Origin: a virus
IMG/VR virus record: IMGVR_UViG_3300024261_000049
Location: 1 to 50,107 of that record
DNA length: 50,107 nucleotides
Direction: 5' to 3' (one strand)
Shown here piece by piece: positions 7,383 to 15,800 of the stretch (the first letter of the stretch is position 1; every line of letters starts with the position of its first letter). The position numbers and the translations under genes were made by a program. The notes under the pieces are model-generated. The model was given only the letters and a program-made list of their open reading frames with translations, did no database searches and had not been told where the DNA came from.

Positions 7383-8938
7383 GCTTCATATTAAGACAAT
7401 ACCAAAAGGATGTTCTAAACGAACTAGTTAGGTCACACAGACAAGGAAAGAAGAAAGTGATACTACAGGCAGCTACAGGCGCAGGAAAGACAGTAATGGC
7501 AGCTGCACTAGTTAAATACTTTGTTAAGAACAACCTAAGAGTTCTCTTTCTGGCACACAGAAGAGAACTCATAACACAAGCCTCAGATAAGCTAACGCAA
7601 TCTGATATACGACACGGAATCATAATGGCTAATCATAGATCTGATAAGACTTGTGATGTCCAGATTGCCTCAGTAGATACTTTAAGAGCAAGGGCTATCA
7701 ATGCTAAGAAGATGGATCTACCTAAGGCAGATGTAATCTTTATTGATGAATGCCACAGGTCTCTTTCAAACACCTACTTAAAGATAATAAGCTTATACAA
7801 AAACAGTTTACTAATCGGATTAACCGCAACCCCAGTTAGAGGTAACGGAGAAGGCTTGGGAAGTGTATATGAACACATGGTGTCAGCTCCTAGCATTAAA
7901 GAGTTAACCAAACTTGGTTCTCTGGTAGATGTTAAATATTACTCACCAAGCGTCCCAGACCTAAAAGGAATCGGAGTAATTGGTGGAGACTTTAATTCCA
8001 AATCATTGAACGATAGAATGGATCAACCTAAGCTAGTGGGAGATATAGTCTCAACCTGGAAACACCTAGCTAAAGACAAACAAACATTAATCTTTGCATC
8101 AGGAGTTAAACATTCTCAGAACATAATGGAAGCGTTCAAGTCTAATGGAATCAAAGCTGGACATTTAGACGGTGGAACTGAGAACGAAGAAAGAGAGCAA
8201 ACCCTAAAGGACTTTAACTCTGGAAAGATAACTGTACTTTGTAACTGTATGGTTCTAACAGAGGGGTTTGACTCTCCTTGCGCTGAAGTTTGCGTACTTG
8301 CAAGACCAACTAAATCACTTGGACTATATATTCAAATGGTTGGCAGGGTTCTTAGACCCCATAAAAGCAAACAAAATGCAATGGTAATTGATCATTCAGG
8401 CGCTGTTTATATTAACGGATTTGTTGACGATGAACATAAATGGGACTTAGGTACTGGTATCCTAAGAAAGAGAGCTGAACGCAAGGAAAGAACTAAAGAA
8501 GACTCTGTTATTGTTTGTGAAGGCTGCTTCCGAACATACTCTGGATCAAACATATGTCCTACCTGTGGTAAGATACATCAAACTAAATCTGAATACGTTG
8601 CATTCTTAGATTCTCAATTAGGATTAGTTAACAAGAAGACTAGGGTAATTGAGGCTAAAGAGAAATATGCTCCAGACTTCAGAAAGGTCTTCTATGAAGA
8701 GCTGATCGGGATGGGAGAAATTAAAGGGTACAAGCCTGGCTGGTCAGCTTATAAGTACAAGCAAAGGTTTGGTGAATGGCCTCCAAAAGGAGACTACAAA
8801 GCAGTCATGCCATCAGCAGAAACCAAGTCATATGTTAAGCACCTACAAATCAAAGAGGTTAAGAGAAAGCAAGCAGAAGGAGAACTTCCTTCTCAGTTTA
8901 AAAAGAAAGACAGACAAGAGTCATTAAATCTTGGGTGA
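7379..8938 (+). CDS. SF2 DNA helicase, RadD-like, 519 aa
   Basis: ATP-dependent DNA helicase or translocase for recombination or replication restart. Motifs: Walker A AATGAGKT (K37), Walker B DECH 123-126, motif III TATP 149-152, motif VI QMVGRVLRP starting at Q319. After the helicase core comes a zinc finger, C380-x2-C383 ... C393-x2-C396, as in RadD/SSL2-type helicases, and a basic C-terminus. It is coupled by an ATGA overlap to the 22-aa micropeptide and lies just after the SSB. RadD-type enzymes work with SSB, so this order makes sense. The exact subfamily is uncertain. Confidence 0.85.
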   Translation: MSFILRQYQKDVLNELVRSHRQGKKKVILQAATGAGKTVMAAALVKYFVKNNLRVLFLAHRRELITQASDKLTQSDIRHGIIMANHRSDKTCDVQIASVDTLRARAINAKKMDLPKADVIFIDECHRSLSNTYLKIISLYKNSLLIGLTATPVRGNGEGLGSVYEHMVSAPSIKELTKLGSLVDVKYYSPSVPDLKGIGVIGGDFNSKSLNDRMDQPKLVGDIVSTWKHLAKDKQTLIFASGVKHSQNIMEAFKSNGIKAGHLDGGTENEEREQTLKDFNSGKITVLCNCMVLTEGFDSPCAEVCVLARPTKSLGLYIQMVGRVLRPHKSKQNAMVIDHSGAVYINGFVDDEHKWDLGTGILRKRAERKERTKEDSVIVCEGCFRTYSGSNICPTCGKIHQTKSEYVAFLDSQLGLVNKKTRVIEAKEKYAPDFRKVFYEELIGMGEIKGYKPGWSAYKYKQRFGEWPPKGDYKAVMPSAETKSYVKHLQIKEVKRKQAEGELPSQFKKKDRQESLNLG

Positions 8939-9176
8939 GTACATCATCTCTGCTGCAAAAGAGTACGCTCCGCAGTGGGTTATAAAGACGGCACAACTAC
9001 TGTCGTATGTATAAGTAGTTACGAACCTTGGATCTAGTGCGTGGATCCTTCTTGTCGGTCTCCTTTGGGTTTTCATGTTTCCCTTTCATAGCTGGCAAGA
9101 ATTGTTTAGAAGGCTTGGTCACGTCCTTTTTCATGCATAGTGACCACTAATTAATACAATAAAACGAGGAGAGCTC
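8939..9176 (+). other. 238-bp non-coding gap, likely regulatory
   Basis: No convincing gene. Contains AACTAC...GTAGTT (6-bp stem) around 8994-9019, two GGATC blocks near 9032-9048, and CACGTCCTTTTTCATGCATAG at 9120-9140, which has weak likeness to the GTCCTTATAG end of the candidate phage promoter. ACGAGGAGAGCTC at the end is the ribosome-binding site of the next gene. Confidence 0.4.
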
Positions 9177-9584
9177 ATGGAAAGAAAGAGAAAGGAATGG
9201 AAATTAGATGATGGCAGTATATGGACTACTAAGTCATTATCTGAATTAGTAGGTTGTTCATTAAGCAGTGCATATCATAGATTAAGTAAAACAAAAGACC
9301 ATGTATATGTACTAAGACCTATAGATAAAGTTAAACGAATCAAGGGTTACAAACTATACAAGTTAGATGATGGCAGTGAATGGACAGCAAAGCAGGTGGC
9401 TGAATTCACAGGTTGCCCTCATTCTACAGCTTCAACTAGGTTGTCTTGTTATACAGACCCAGCTAAAGTACTAGCACCACCAATAAGAAAGCCTCTTCAC
9501 GACAAGAAGCCTAACAAGCAAATGAAAAAAAGAATGTTCTTCGATCCAGAGGGTCATTGGAAACTTATCAATTCATTCACATAG
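9177..9584 (+). CDS. small DNA-binding protein with two tandem HTH-like repeats, 135 aa
   Basis: Two copies of one unit are visible: KLDDGSIWTTKSLSELVGCS (residues about 9-28) and KLDDGSEWTAKQVAEFTGCP (about 63-82), each followed by S-A/T-x-x-R-L-S. The unit reads as a helix-turn-helix (KxxxExxGC-S.A..RLS) preceded by the hairpin LDDGSxW. Similar single or tandem units occur in small phage proteins. A regulatory DNA-binding role is likely but the target is unknown. It is preceded by a long non-coding gap and a strong GAGGAG site, and stands as its own unit before the exonuclease. Confidence 0.65.
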   Translation: MERKRKEWKLDDGSIWTTKSLSELVGCSLSSAYHRLSKTKDHVYVLRPIDKVKRIKGYKLYKLDDGSEWTAKQVAEFTGCPHSTASTRLSCYTDPAKVLAPPIRKPLHDKKPNKQMKKRMFFDPEGHWKLINSFT

Positions 9585-9684
9585 TATGAATAAAGGGCAA
9601 TGAGTGAAGTCCTTGTATAAACAGAAGATATGCCACTAACGCTGTCTTTAAGACCTCACTAAATTAAAACAATAGGAGAAAAAC
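9585..9684 (+). other. 100-bp intergenic region with near-palindrome
   Basis: GTCTTTAAGAC is a near-perfect palindrome about 45 bases before the exonuclease gene. AAGTCCTTGTATAAAC upstream resembles the candidate phage promoter end GTCCTTATAG with one inserted base. AATAGGAGAAAAAC precedes the next ATG. Possible promoter or operator; not proven. Confidence 0.35.
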
Positions 9685-10497
9685 ATGAAGATATACTCAG
9701 AAGAACAATTGCCACAGGGTAGTGAAGAATGGCTAAAAATTAGAAGACTACACGGAACAGCATCAGAAGCTGCATCAGTATTAGAACTCTCACCTTGGAC
9801 ACCAAAGACTCCATTACAATTATGGCAGGTTAAGAATGGGGAGCTTCACATTAAACTTAATGAAGCTATGAAGATTGGAACAGAAACAGAAGACGAGGCT
9901 CGTGAACTATACGAGAAGGTTTCTGGCAAGACTTACATTCCAGTTTGTATTACAGATGAAATTGATGGATTACCATTGATGGCTTCCTTGGACGGAATGG
10001 AGCGAGGCAAGGGTAACTCTATCGTAGAGATTAAAGTCCCTCTAAGCGGATCCTGCTCGCCCCTATGGGCTAATATGGAGTTAGAAGAAGACCTCCCGAT
10101 TCATTATGTTTTACAAATGCAGCAACAGATGTTATTATCTAAACAAGACCAATGTAACTTCTGGGTATATGACCGAAAGAATAAAGTTGGCTTACACAGA
10201 ATTGTAAAACAAGATAAACAAGTTCAACAACAGATCATAGATGGTTGGGCTAAATACTTCGAGGGTAAACCTGAAGCTGGGGATAGGGATGTTATTGTGA
10301 GAGATGATAAGGAATGGTGCAAATTAGCAATGCTTTGGAGGATGGCTAAGTCTGATGCAGATGAAGCTACTAGAAAGCAGAAAGATTTTCGCCAACAGCT
10401 TATTGATCTTTGTGATGGCAGGTCATACAAAGGCAATCAAGTTCAGCTAACTAAGAACACAAAGACAGGTGGCTGGTCTATCAGGAAAGTCAAGTGA
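9685..10497 (+). CDS. YqaJ-type viral recombinase / lambda-exonuclease-fold nuclease, 270 aa
   Basis: Degrades one DNA strand for homologous recombination or packaging-end processing. The YqaJ start QGSEEWLKIRRLHGTASEAA is present, then GTETEDEAR, the PD-(D/E)xK core ASLDG...EIKVPL (acid in SLDG, then E-x-K), and the helix VLQMQQQM that completes the active site. Length is typical. It overlaps the RusA-like gene by 4 bp (ATGA... junction), so resection and junction resolution are co-expressed. No annealing protein of Bet/Erf type was recognised nearby; the gp2.5-like SSB could take that role. Confidence 0.88.
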   Translation: MKIYSEEQLPQGSEEWLKIRRLHGTASEAASVLELSPWTPKTPLQLWQVKNGELHIKLNEAMKIGTETEDEARELYEKVSGKTYIPVCITDEIDGLPLMASLDGMERGKGNSIVEIKVPLSGSCSPLWANMELEEDLPIHYVLQMQQQMLLSKQDQCNFWVYDRKNKVGLHRIVKQDKQVQQQIIDGWAKYFEGKPEAGDRDVIVRDDKEWCKLAMLWRMAKSDADEATRKQKDFRQQLIDLCDGRSYKGNQVQLTKNTKTGGWSIRKVK

Positions 10498-10904
10498 AGT
10501 ACAATGCCATATTGGAATATCCAACCTTTACTCGAAAGGGTAAAGTTGTAAAACTATCACAGAATATCTTTAAGAAGATGCACTGGGGCTCTCAAGCTAA
10601 ATGCAAGAAAGACTACTCAGAGCTTGTATCAGGATTCACAGAGTCTCTACCAAGATTCAATTGGATTAGACCTGAATACACATTATTCTTCAAAGGAAAC
10701 CGACCTAAAGACTTAGACAACTACTGGTTTCCAGTACATAAGTTCTTAATGGATGCCATTGTAGAAGGTGGTAAGTTAGAAGATGACAACTTTAAATTCG
10801 TAAGAGGATTCGTTGTTGACTTCGGTGAGGCTGGTAAGGATGTCGAAGATCATGTTGTTGTTGAGCTCATAGGAGAGATCAATGACGAGGACGATACAAA
10901 CTAA
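10494..10904 (+). CDS. RusA-like Holliday junction resolvase, 136 aa
   Basis: Cuts recombination or replication junctions. The RusA hallmark is visible: RPKDLDNYWFPVHKFLMDA followed by EDDN, i.e. the D-x-DN ... DD acids of the metal site. The N-terminal part is basic and beta-rich as expected. It starts inside the end of the exonuclease gene and itself overlaps the following small gene. Length matches the family (about 120-140). Confidence 0.8.
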   Translation: MKYNAILEYPTFTRKGKVVKLSQNIFKKMHWGSQAKCKKDYSELVSGFTESLPRFNWIRPEYTLFFKGNRPKDLDNYWFPVHKFLMDAIVEGGKLEDDNFKFVRGFVVDFGEAGKDVEDHVVVELIGEINDEDDTN

Positions 10905-11055
10905 CGAAGCAATAGAGAAATGTTACAGAGTTGTGATGGCAACATGCGGCCCTGCTACAACAGATCAATGTTCATCATGGCTAGAAACCCTAAGGATACT
11001 AAAGTCTATGGGGTTTAACCATGTTGCATACGAAGAAAGAATAACAAAGGAGTAA
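10882..11055 (+). CDS. hypothetical protein, 57 aa
   Basis: ATG 10882 has TAGGAGAGATC upstream, inside the RusA gene, and the frame ends at TAA 11053-11055. The product MTRTIQTNEAIEKCYRVVMA... has three Cys and a C-terminal amphipathic helix. It overlaps RusA by 23 bp. No family recognised. Confidence 0.5.
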   Translation: MTRTIQTNEAIEKCYRVVMATCGPATTDQCSSWLETLRILKSMGFNHVAYEERITKE

Positions 11056-11059
11056 CAAC

Positions 11060-11248
11060 ATGATTGAAATAATATTAGGATTAATAATATTCACTCTCGG
11101 GGGAGGGTATATAACCTGGCGACATGGCGTTCGCAAGTTTGAGGAAGGTATGGTAACAGCTCTTATGGATCATCATAAGGGCAGCCTTACTTACAAAGCT
11201 GAAGAACATAAAGGTAAGTACATATTGGAAATATTCAGGGAGGGGTAA
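11060..11248 (+). CDS. small membrane protein, 62 aa
   Basis: MIEIILGLIIFTLGGGYITW forms one N-terminal membrane span with a glycine cluster, followed by a charged tail of about 40 residues. AAAGGAGTAACAAC precedes the ATG. The last base of the stop overlaps the next ATG. Likely inner-membrane; function unknown. Confidence 0.6.
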   Translation: MIEIILGLIIFTLGGGYITWRHGVRKFEEGMVTALMDHHKGSLTYKAEEHKGKYILEIFREG

Positions 11249-11421
11249 TGCATTCTTATGAACAATGTAAGATTAAGATTGAAGGTATTAAAGAAATACT
11301 TGATAGGATTAAGAAACATTCAAGCAAAGAGAACTCAGATGCTATTCATATGACAGAATCAGCTATTATTATGTGTGATGAGTTATTAAGAGAAGATGTA
11401 AGTAACAAACAAAGGAACTAA
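11248..11421 (+). CDS. hypothetical helical protein, 57 aa
   Basis: ATG 11248 overlaps the previous TAA (TAATG) with GGGAGGGG just upstream. The product MHSYEQCKIKIEGIKEILDR... is a charged, two-helix type sequence. It ends TAA 11419-11421, adjacent to the next ATG. No family recognised. Confidence 0.55.
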   Translation: MHSYEQCKIKIEGIKEILDRIKKHSSKENSDAIHMTESAIIMCDELLREDVSNKQRN

Positions 11422-11541
11422 ATGCTAAATAAGATAAGTATGTGGTGGAATAGGATGTGCATGTATTGCTTATTTATTCGCATTAAGATTAAGATTAACA
11501 AATGGGGAGGGAAAGTTGGAGACCAGTTCTGGGATCGCTAA
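11422..11541 (+). CDS. hypothetical basic, Trp-rich micro-protein, 39 aa
   Basis: MLNKISMWWNRMCMYCLFIR is followed by IKIKINKWGGKVGDQFWDR. It is rich in Trp, Met and Lys and has CxxYC-like spacing (CMYC), with an amphipathic/hydrophobic first half that may contact membrane. AAAGGAACTA lies upstream. It begins directly after the previous stop. No family recognised. Confidence 0.45.
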   Translation: MLNKISMWWNRMCMYCLFIRIKIKINKWGGKVGDQFWDR

Positions 11542-11566
11542 CCTTATCTAACTAACAGGAGAACAA

Positions 11567-11926
11567 ATGAACAAAGAAAGTAAAGAAGAAGCTTGCTCAA
11601 TATTAGCTCAAGAATATTCAAACATTGCAAAAGCGTCTGGCTTTAAACACAAAGATGTCTATTCTCATTATATGAATAGATGTATAGATAGGGAAGATGA
11701 AGTGGTTGCTGAGCAAGTAATGAGAGAGGCTTACAATAAGATAAAAGAGAACCCGAATGTTTCTTGGGTTGAGGAATGGCATAAAGAAAGACAAAAGAGG
11801 AAGGTAGTAGAAACAAAGTATGAAATATTAACAAGCAAGATTAAAAGAGACACAGTTAACAACAGAACTATAGAAGAAAAGGATCAGTACCTGATGAATT
11901 ATGCCAGGAGCTTAAACTTCCTGTGA
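11567..11926 (+). CDS. hypothetical charged helical protein, 119 aa
   Basis: ACAGGAGAACAA precedes ATG 11567. The protein is rich in Glu and Lys with predicted helices throughout (EEACSILAQEYSNIAKAS; EEWHKERQKRKVVETKYEIL). The stop overlaps a GTG/ATG start of the next gene. No family recognised. Confidence 0.6.
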   Translation: MNKESKEEACSILAQEYSNIAKASGFKHKDVYSHYMNRCIDREDEVVAEQVMREAYNKIKENPNVSWVEEWHKERQKRKVVETKYEILTSKIKRDTVNNRTIEEKDQYLMNYARSLNFL

Positions 11927-11985
11927 ATTTAGAAGAGTATTGTGAAAGGCTGTATGACTATAATGAACCAATAAAGGAGAAAGAG

Positions 11986-12177
11986 ATGAGAACATGTAGA
12001 GCGACATTTACAATTGTAGATGATGAGAATGAAAAGTTAAACAGAACAGAAGTAATTGAAATGGTATTTAGTATTGCTGATGATAGTAATATGATTGATG
12101 CAATGTTAGATTACTTAGCAGATGAAGATGAAGCAGAGAATAAGAAGCCCTCACCTATCATCACAAGTAAGCATTAA
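11986..12177 (+). CDS. hypothetical acidic protein, 63 aa (possible longer GTG start at 11923)
   Basis: ATG 11986 (MRTCRATFTIVDDENEKLNR...) has AAAGGAGAAAGAG upstream. The frame is open to a GTG at 11923 that overlaps the previous stop (GTGA) and has CAGGAG 12 bases upstream, which would add 21 residues. I prefer 11986 for the better ribosome-binding site. The C-terminus is very acidic (LADEDEAENK). The TAA overlaps the next ATG (TAATG). No family recognised. Confidence 0.55.
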   Translation: MRTCRATFTIVDDENEKLNRTEVIEMVFSIADDSNMIDAMLDYLADEDEAENKKPSPIITSKH

Positions 12178-12512
12178 TGGAAGACCTAGCCGATTATGGT
12201 TGGATAGATAACAAAGCCGATAAGGCAAGGAGAGATATGAAAGATTATAATGTAATGAGTATGCATGGCATCTCAGATAAAGACTACATCGAAGAGTTTA
12301 ATTTAGACCCTGAACTAGAAGGCACACCTGCAATCAATGATGCAATGATGGATGTTGTTGGAGCAATGAACCTTAAAGCTGAAAAGGCAAGACTACTGGA
12401 AGAAGGAAAAGCATCTGAACAGGCACAGAAGGAAGCTTACAAGATTGTAAACAACAAACGAAAGGAAGCCGAGGATCTACTTAAAGCTGTTACAAAGCAA
12501 AGGGGTTACTAA
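12177..12512 (+). CDS. hypothetical acidic helical protein, 111 aa
   Basis: Translationally coupled at both ends by TAATG overlaps. The protein is highly charged, helical and Ala-rich in its second half (EKARLLEEGKASEQAQKEAY), resembling small phage scaffolding or binding proteins but with no specific signature. Function unknown. Confidence 0.6.
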   Translation: MEDLADYGWIDNKADKARRDMKDYNVMSMHGISDKDYIEEFNLDPELEGTPAINDAMMDVVGAMNLKAEKARLLEEGKASEQAQKEAYKIVNNKRKEAEDLLKAVTKQRGY

Positions 12513-12832
12513 TGTCTAGGATGGAAGACAATCTGGTTATGATTGATGATGATTACGGAGTTACTAAAGACAACTATAACTGGATATTAATCAAAAACCC
12601 TATATGTATTGGAAAGAAGAAAAGAGAATACAGGTTCTTCTTTCCAACCCTTCAGATGATGAGTAAGTTTATTGTCGATTTAAAGTCAAAAGATACTTTA
12701 GTCAGGCTAACAGATGGCTCAACAGATACAAGCCCAGCAACACTGTCTTTTGACAGTCTGAATGATGAAATAATAAAGGACTTACATCTATACTTGAACA
12801 AGGTAACACAACAACAAGAAGTTAGTACTTAA
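12512..12832 (+). CDS. hypothetical protein, last gene of plus-strand block, 106 aa
   Basis: Coupled to the upstream gene by TAATG. MIDDDYGVTKDNYNWILIKN and YRFFFPTLQMMSKFIVDLK suggest a compact alpha/beta domain; some small phage proteins share the 'D.YNWIL' start. It ends just before the bidirectional terminator. Function unknown. Confidence 0.6.
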   Translation: MSRMEDNLVMIDDDYGVTKDNYNWILIKNPICIGKKKREYRFFFPTLQMMSKFIVDLKSKDTLVRLTDGSTDTSPATLSFDSLNDEIIKDLHLYLNKVTQQQEVST

Positions 12833-12838
12833 AAAACA

Positions 12839-12877
12839 AAACCCCACGGGAATCCATTACGGAAACCTGTGGGGTTT
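12839..12877. terminator. bidirectional intrinsic terminator between convergent gene blocks
   Basis: A 9-bp stem AAACCCCAC (12839-12847) / GTGGGGTTT (12869-12877). GTTTGTTT follows on the plus strand and TTTTGTTTTTT follows on the minus strand, so it can stop both the early plus-strand and late minus-strand transcripts. Confidence 0.85.
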
Positions 12878-12883
12878 GTTTGT

Positions 12884-15800
12884 TTACTTCGATTTATTCT
12901 TCCATCTAGGAATAGGAAACTGACGAGCTGCTTCTTTAGCCATCTCTATCTGTAAATCCTTATATCTTTTATTTAGTTTCTCAACTAACTTCATAAGATT
13001 AACTTTAACATCTTCCTTTTCAGTTCTAGGATTGTAAAGCAGAATAGTCTGAGAGCTAAGGTCGAACTTAATACCCTTCTCTTTTGCCTGCTTCTTCATA
13101 CCAGCAATGAACCTATCAAGATTTGATATCTCTGCATTGATCTTCTTAAACCATTTGTTAAGATGACGTGCAGACATCTCTGCTTGAGTAGTAGTAGTCA
13201 TAAGACCATCAAAGATTTGAGCTCCATAGAATTGCTTACCTTGTTTCTGAAGGTCTTCAAAGGAATCAATAAAGCCTCCATTCATGTTTTCAGAATCATT
13301 ACTATGGGTAACCATTACAGCAGCTGATTTAACAGCTTTGTACACTTCCTTGCCACTAGCAGATACTGATAAGGCCCTAGGATCATGAGTTCTTGTCAAA
13401 ACATCAACATTAAACCTGTCAACCTTTCCTTCTTCATCCTTAAAGCTTGCCTTGAAAGACTTCTCTTTATCAACATGGGATACAAGCCTGCCAAAGTGAA
13501 GAATATGACCAGCATGATTCTTAAACGTAGGATTTAAGCCTTGATTCAAAGAATATTCTGTAATAGCCGCCATAGCCTTTGTATAAGCCCTTAGATCAGG
13601 GAAGTTAGTTTCAATAGCCTTAACCATTATCCTTTTAGACAGCTCTCTAAACTCTTGTCCTTCTTTAGAAGTTAAACCTAGATCTTTCTTAGCTAACCTT
13701 TGAAAACCATCTTCAGAAACAAGCTTCTCAAGAGTAGCGCCAAAGTCAAGCTTAATCGCAAAGCCACTTGCACCATAAACGAATATCATTAACGGCTTCT
13801 TAGCCAGGCTTCTATTCTTAACTCCAAGATATTTCCATAACTGTTTGAACTTAACTCTGGTAGCCTCATCTCCATTATATTGAGATGATAATGCTTTAAA
13901 CATTTCCTTAGCAAAGGTCTCTACTGTGTAATAGTAGGTGTCTTCAGCATCACCTTCAATCTTAGGAAGGAGGCCAGTCAATCTAGAAACTAATGTGTTA
14001 CCAGCCTGAACAGCTGACCACGCAAGAGCATTAGATGTTCCGTCTAGCTCCGTAAAGAATCTAGTTTCGTATGGTTTATTAGTAGGGTTTTTTAAGTAAG
14101 TATCGAACCTAAGAGCTTCTTCAACAGCGGTTAAGTATTCCCAATCACCATCAGCTTTTTTAAGAAGCTTAATAGGAATGCCTGACTTGCCTTCTTTAAG
14201 ATGATTGAAATACATCTTAGACCACTTAGCCACATTAGTATCAAACTTAGTTATAAGCTCTTCAACATATAAAGACTTGTGGTTATCATCCTTCTCAAGA
14301 CCAGCCCTTTGAAGTATCAATGCTTTATGCATTCCAACTTCTCTAGGGCTCTTGTGATTGATTTGATAAGGCCTTCCAGTCTGCAACAGACTTCTAGCAA
14401 ACTTGCCACTATGCCAGTTACCAATGTTCTGCTTCAAATAAATTCTATCATTACCAATCATGAAGTCATAATAAAAGATAGCGTCCTGGGTATCCTGAAT
14501 CCACATTGCTGTGTTGTCATACAATCTGTATCTAGCTCTATCTGAAAGGCTAAGTTCTACCTCATATTTAAAGCCATAACGCTCATTAGTAGGATCAGTT
14601 ATTGTATTAAGCATTGGACGATTGTTCGCATCTAAGATAGGTGTAAACCTCCAAGGAGTTCCGTTCTTATCTCTTCTAGAAATAGTACCGTCTTTCATCT
14701 CTAAGCCAACAAGGCCAATGAAATCAGCATCAATGATCTCTCTAGCCTCTGGATCCGCTAAAGACTCTTCAATACGGATAAACAACTCTCCATTAGATGT
14801 AAAAGGAATGTTTTCTTGATAAGTTATTGACTTCTGGGCTTGAGCATAGTCGCCATAGTCTAAAGACTTGTCTCTCTTCTTCTTCTGAGACTTGTTCCAT
14901 TTAACCTTAGTGCCCTCTTCATTCATCTTACGCTCGAACCTAACCTTTACGACTGCCTTAGGAATCAAAGTAGGAACCATGGCCTCTTGCTTCTGAGCCA
15001 AGTCAAGGCCAGCTTCGGTTAACTCAACAATGTTTAAGCTTTTACCATCCTTATTAATTGTTCTTTGCTCAAACAAGGACGGCATTCCTGCCGCTACTAA
15101 ACGGTCGTTAGCTCTTAACACAATCTCTTTAGTGATTGCCCCTGTAACTCCCTGGGTCATCTTGTCGCCATTCTTAATGTTAAAAGCAGACTCAACTAAT
15201 GAGCCTATATGACCATTCATGGCAACAGTTCCTGATTCTTCCTTTTCAGCAATCTCAGACTCTGGCTTACCATCTTTAATGTCATTCTCTCTTTGTTCCT
15301 TTCTCCAGCGTTGCTCTAAAAGAGAGTGCATGAAAGAATACATCATAGAATCAGTAAAAGCCTGACCTAAGTCATTCCTTTCAGCTTCCTCTTGCAAAGC
15401 TAAGAAACGCTTACCGTATTCAGCCAAACTTCTAACATCTCCAAGTGGGGCTTTCTCTTCATTGTTAAGCCTTTCATAGAACTCAGTTTTCTTCGCTCCA
15501 CTAAAGTTAAAGTTAAGCTTTCCAGCCTCTTCTCCAAGCAATGAAGTCATCTGCTTGTGGCTAGTTATAACCTCATCAAAGTCAGGACGACTAACAGTAT
15601 CATCGCCTTCATTTAATAAAGCGAACGCAGCATCTTCACTACCCTCATCGATTAACCTTGCAAACTCTTCAAACTTAGCAGGCTCTCTGCGAGTAACCTT
15701 ATCCTCTTCAGGTGTGAATGTTTCGTACTCAGATTCCTGTGTAGGAAACTGAGATACATTCTCCATTCTCTGCTTCTCAATTCTTTCTCGATTAGCATCA

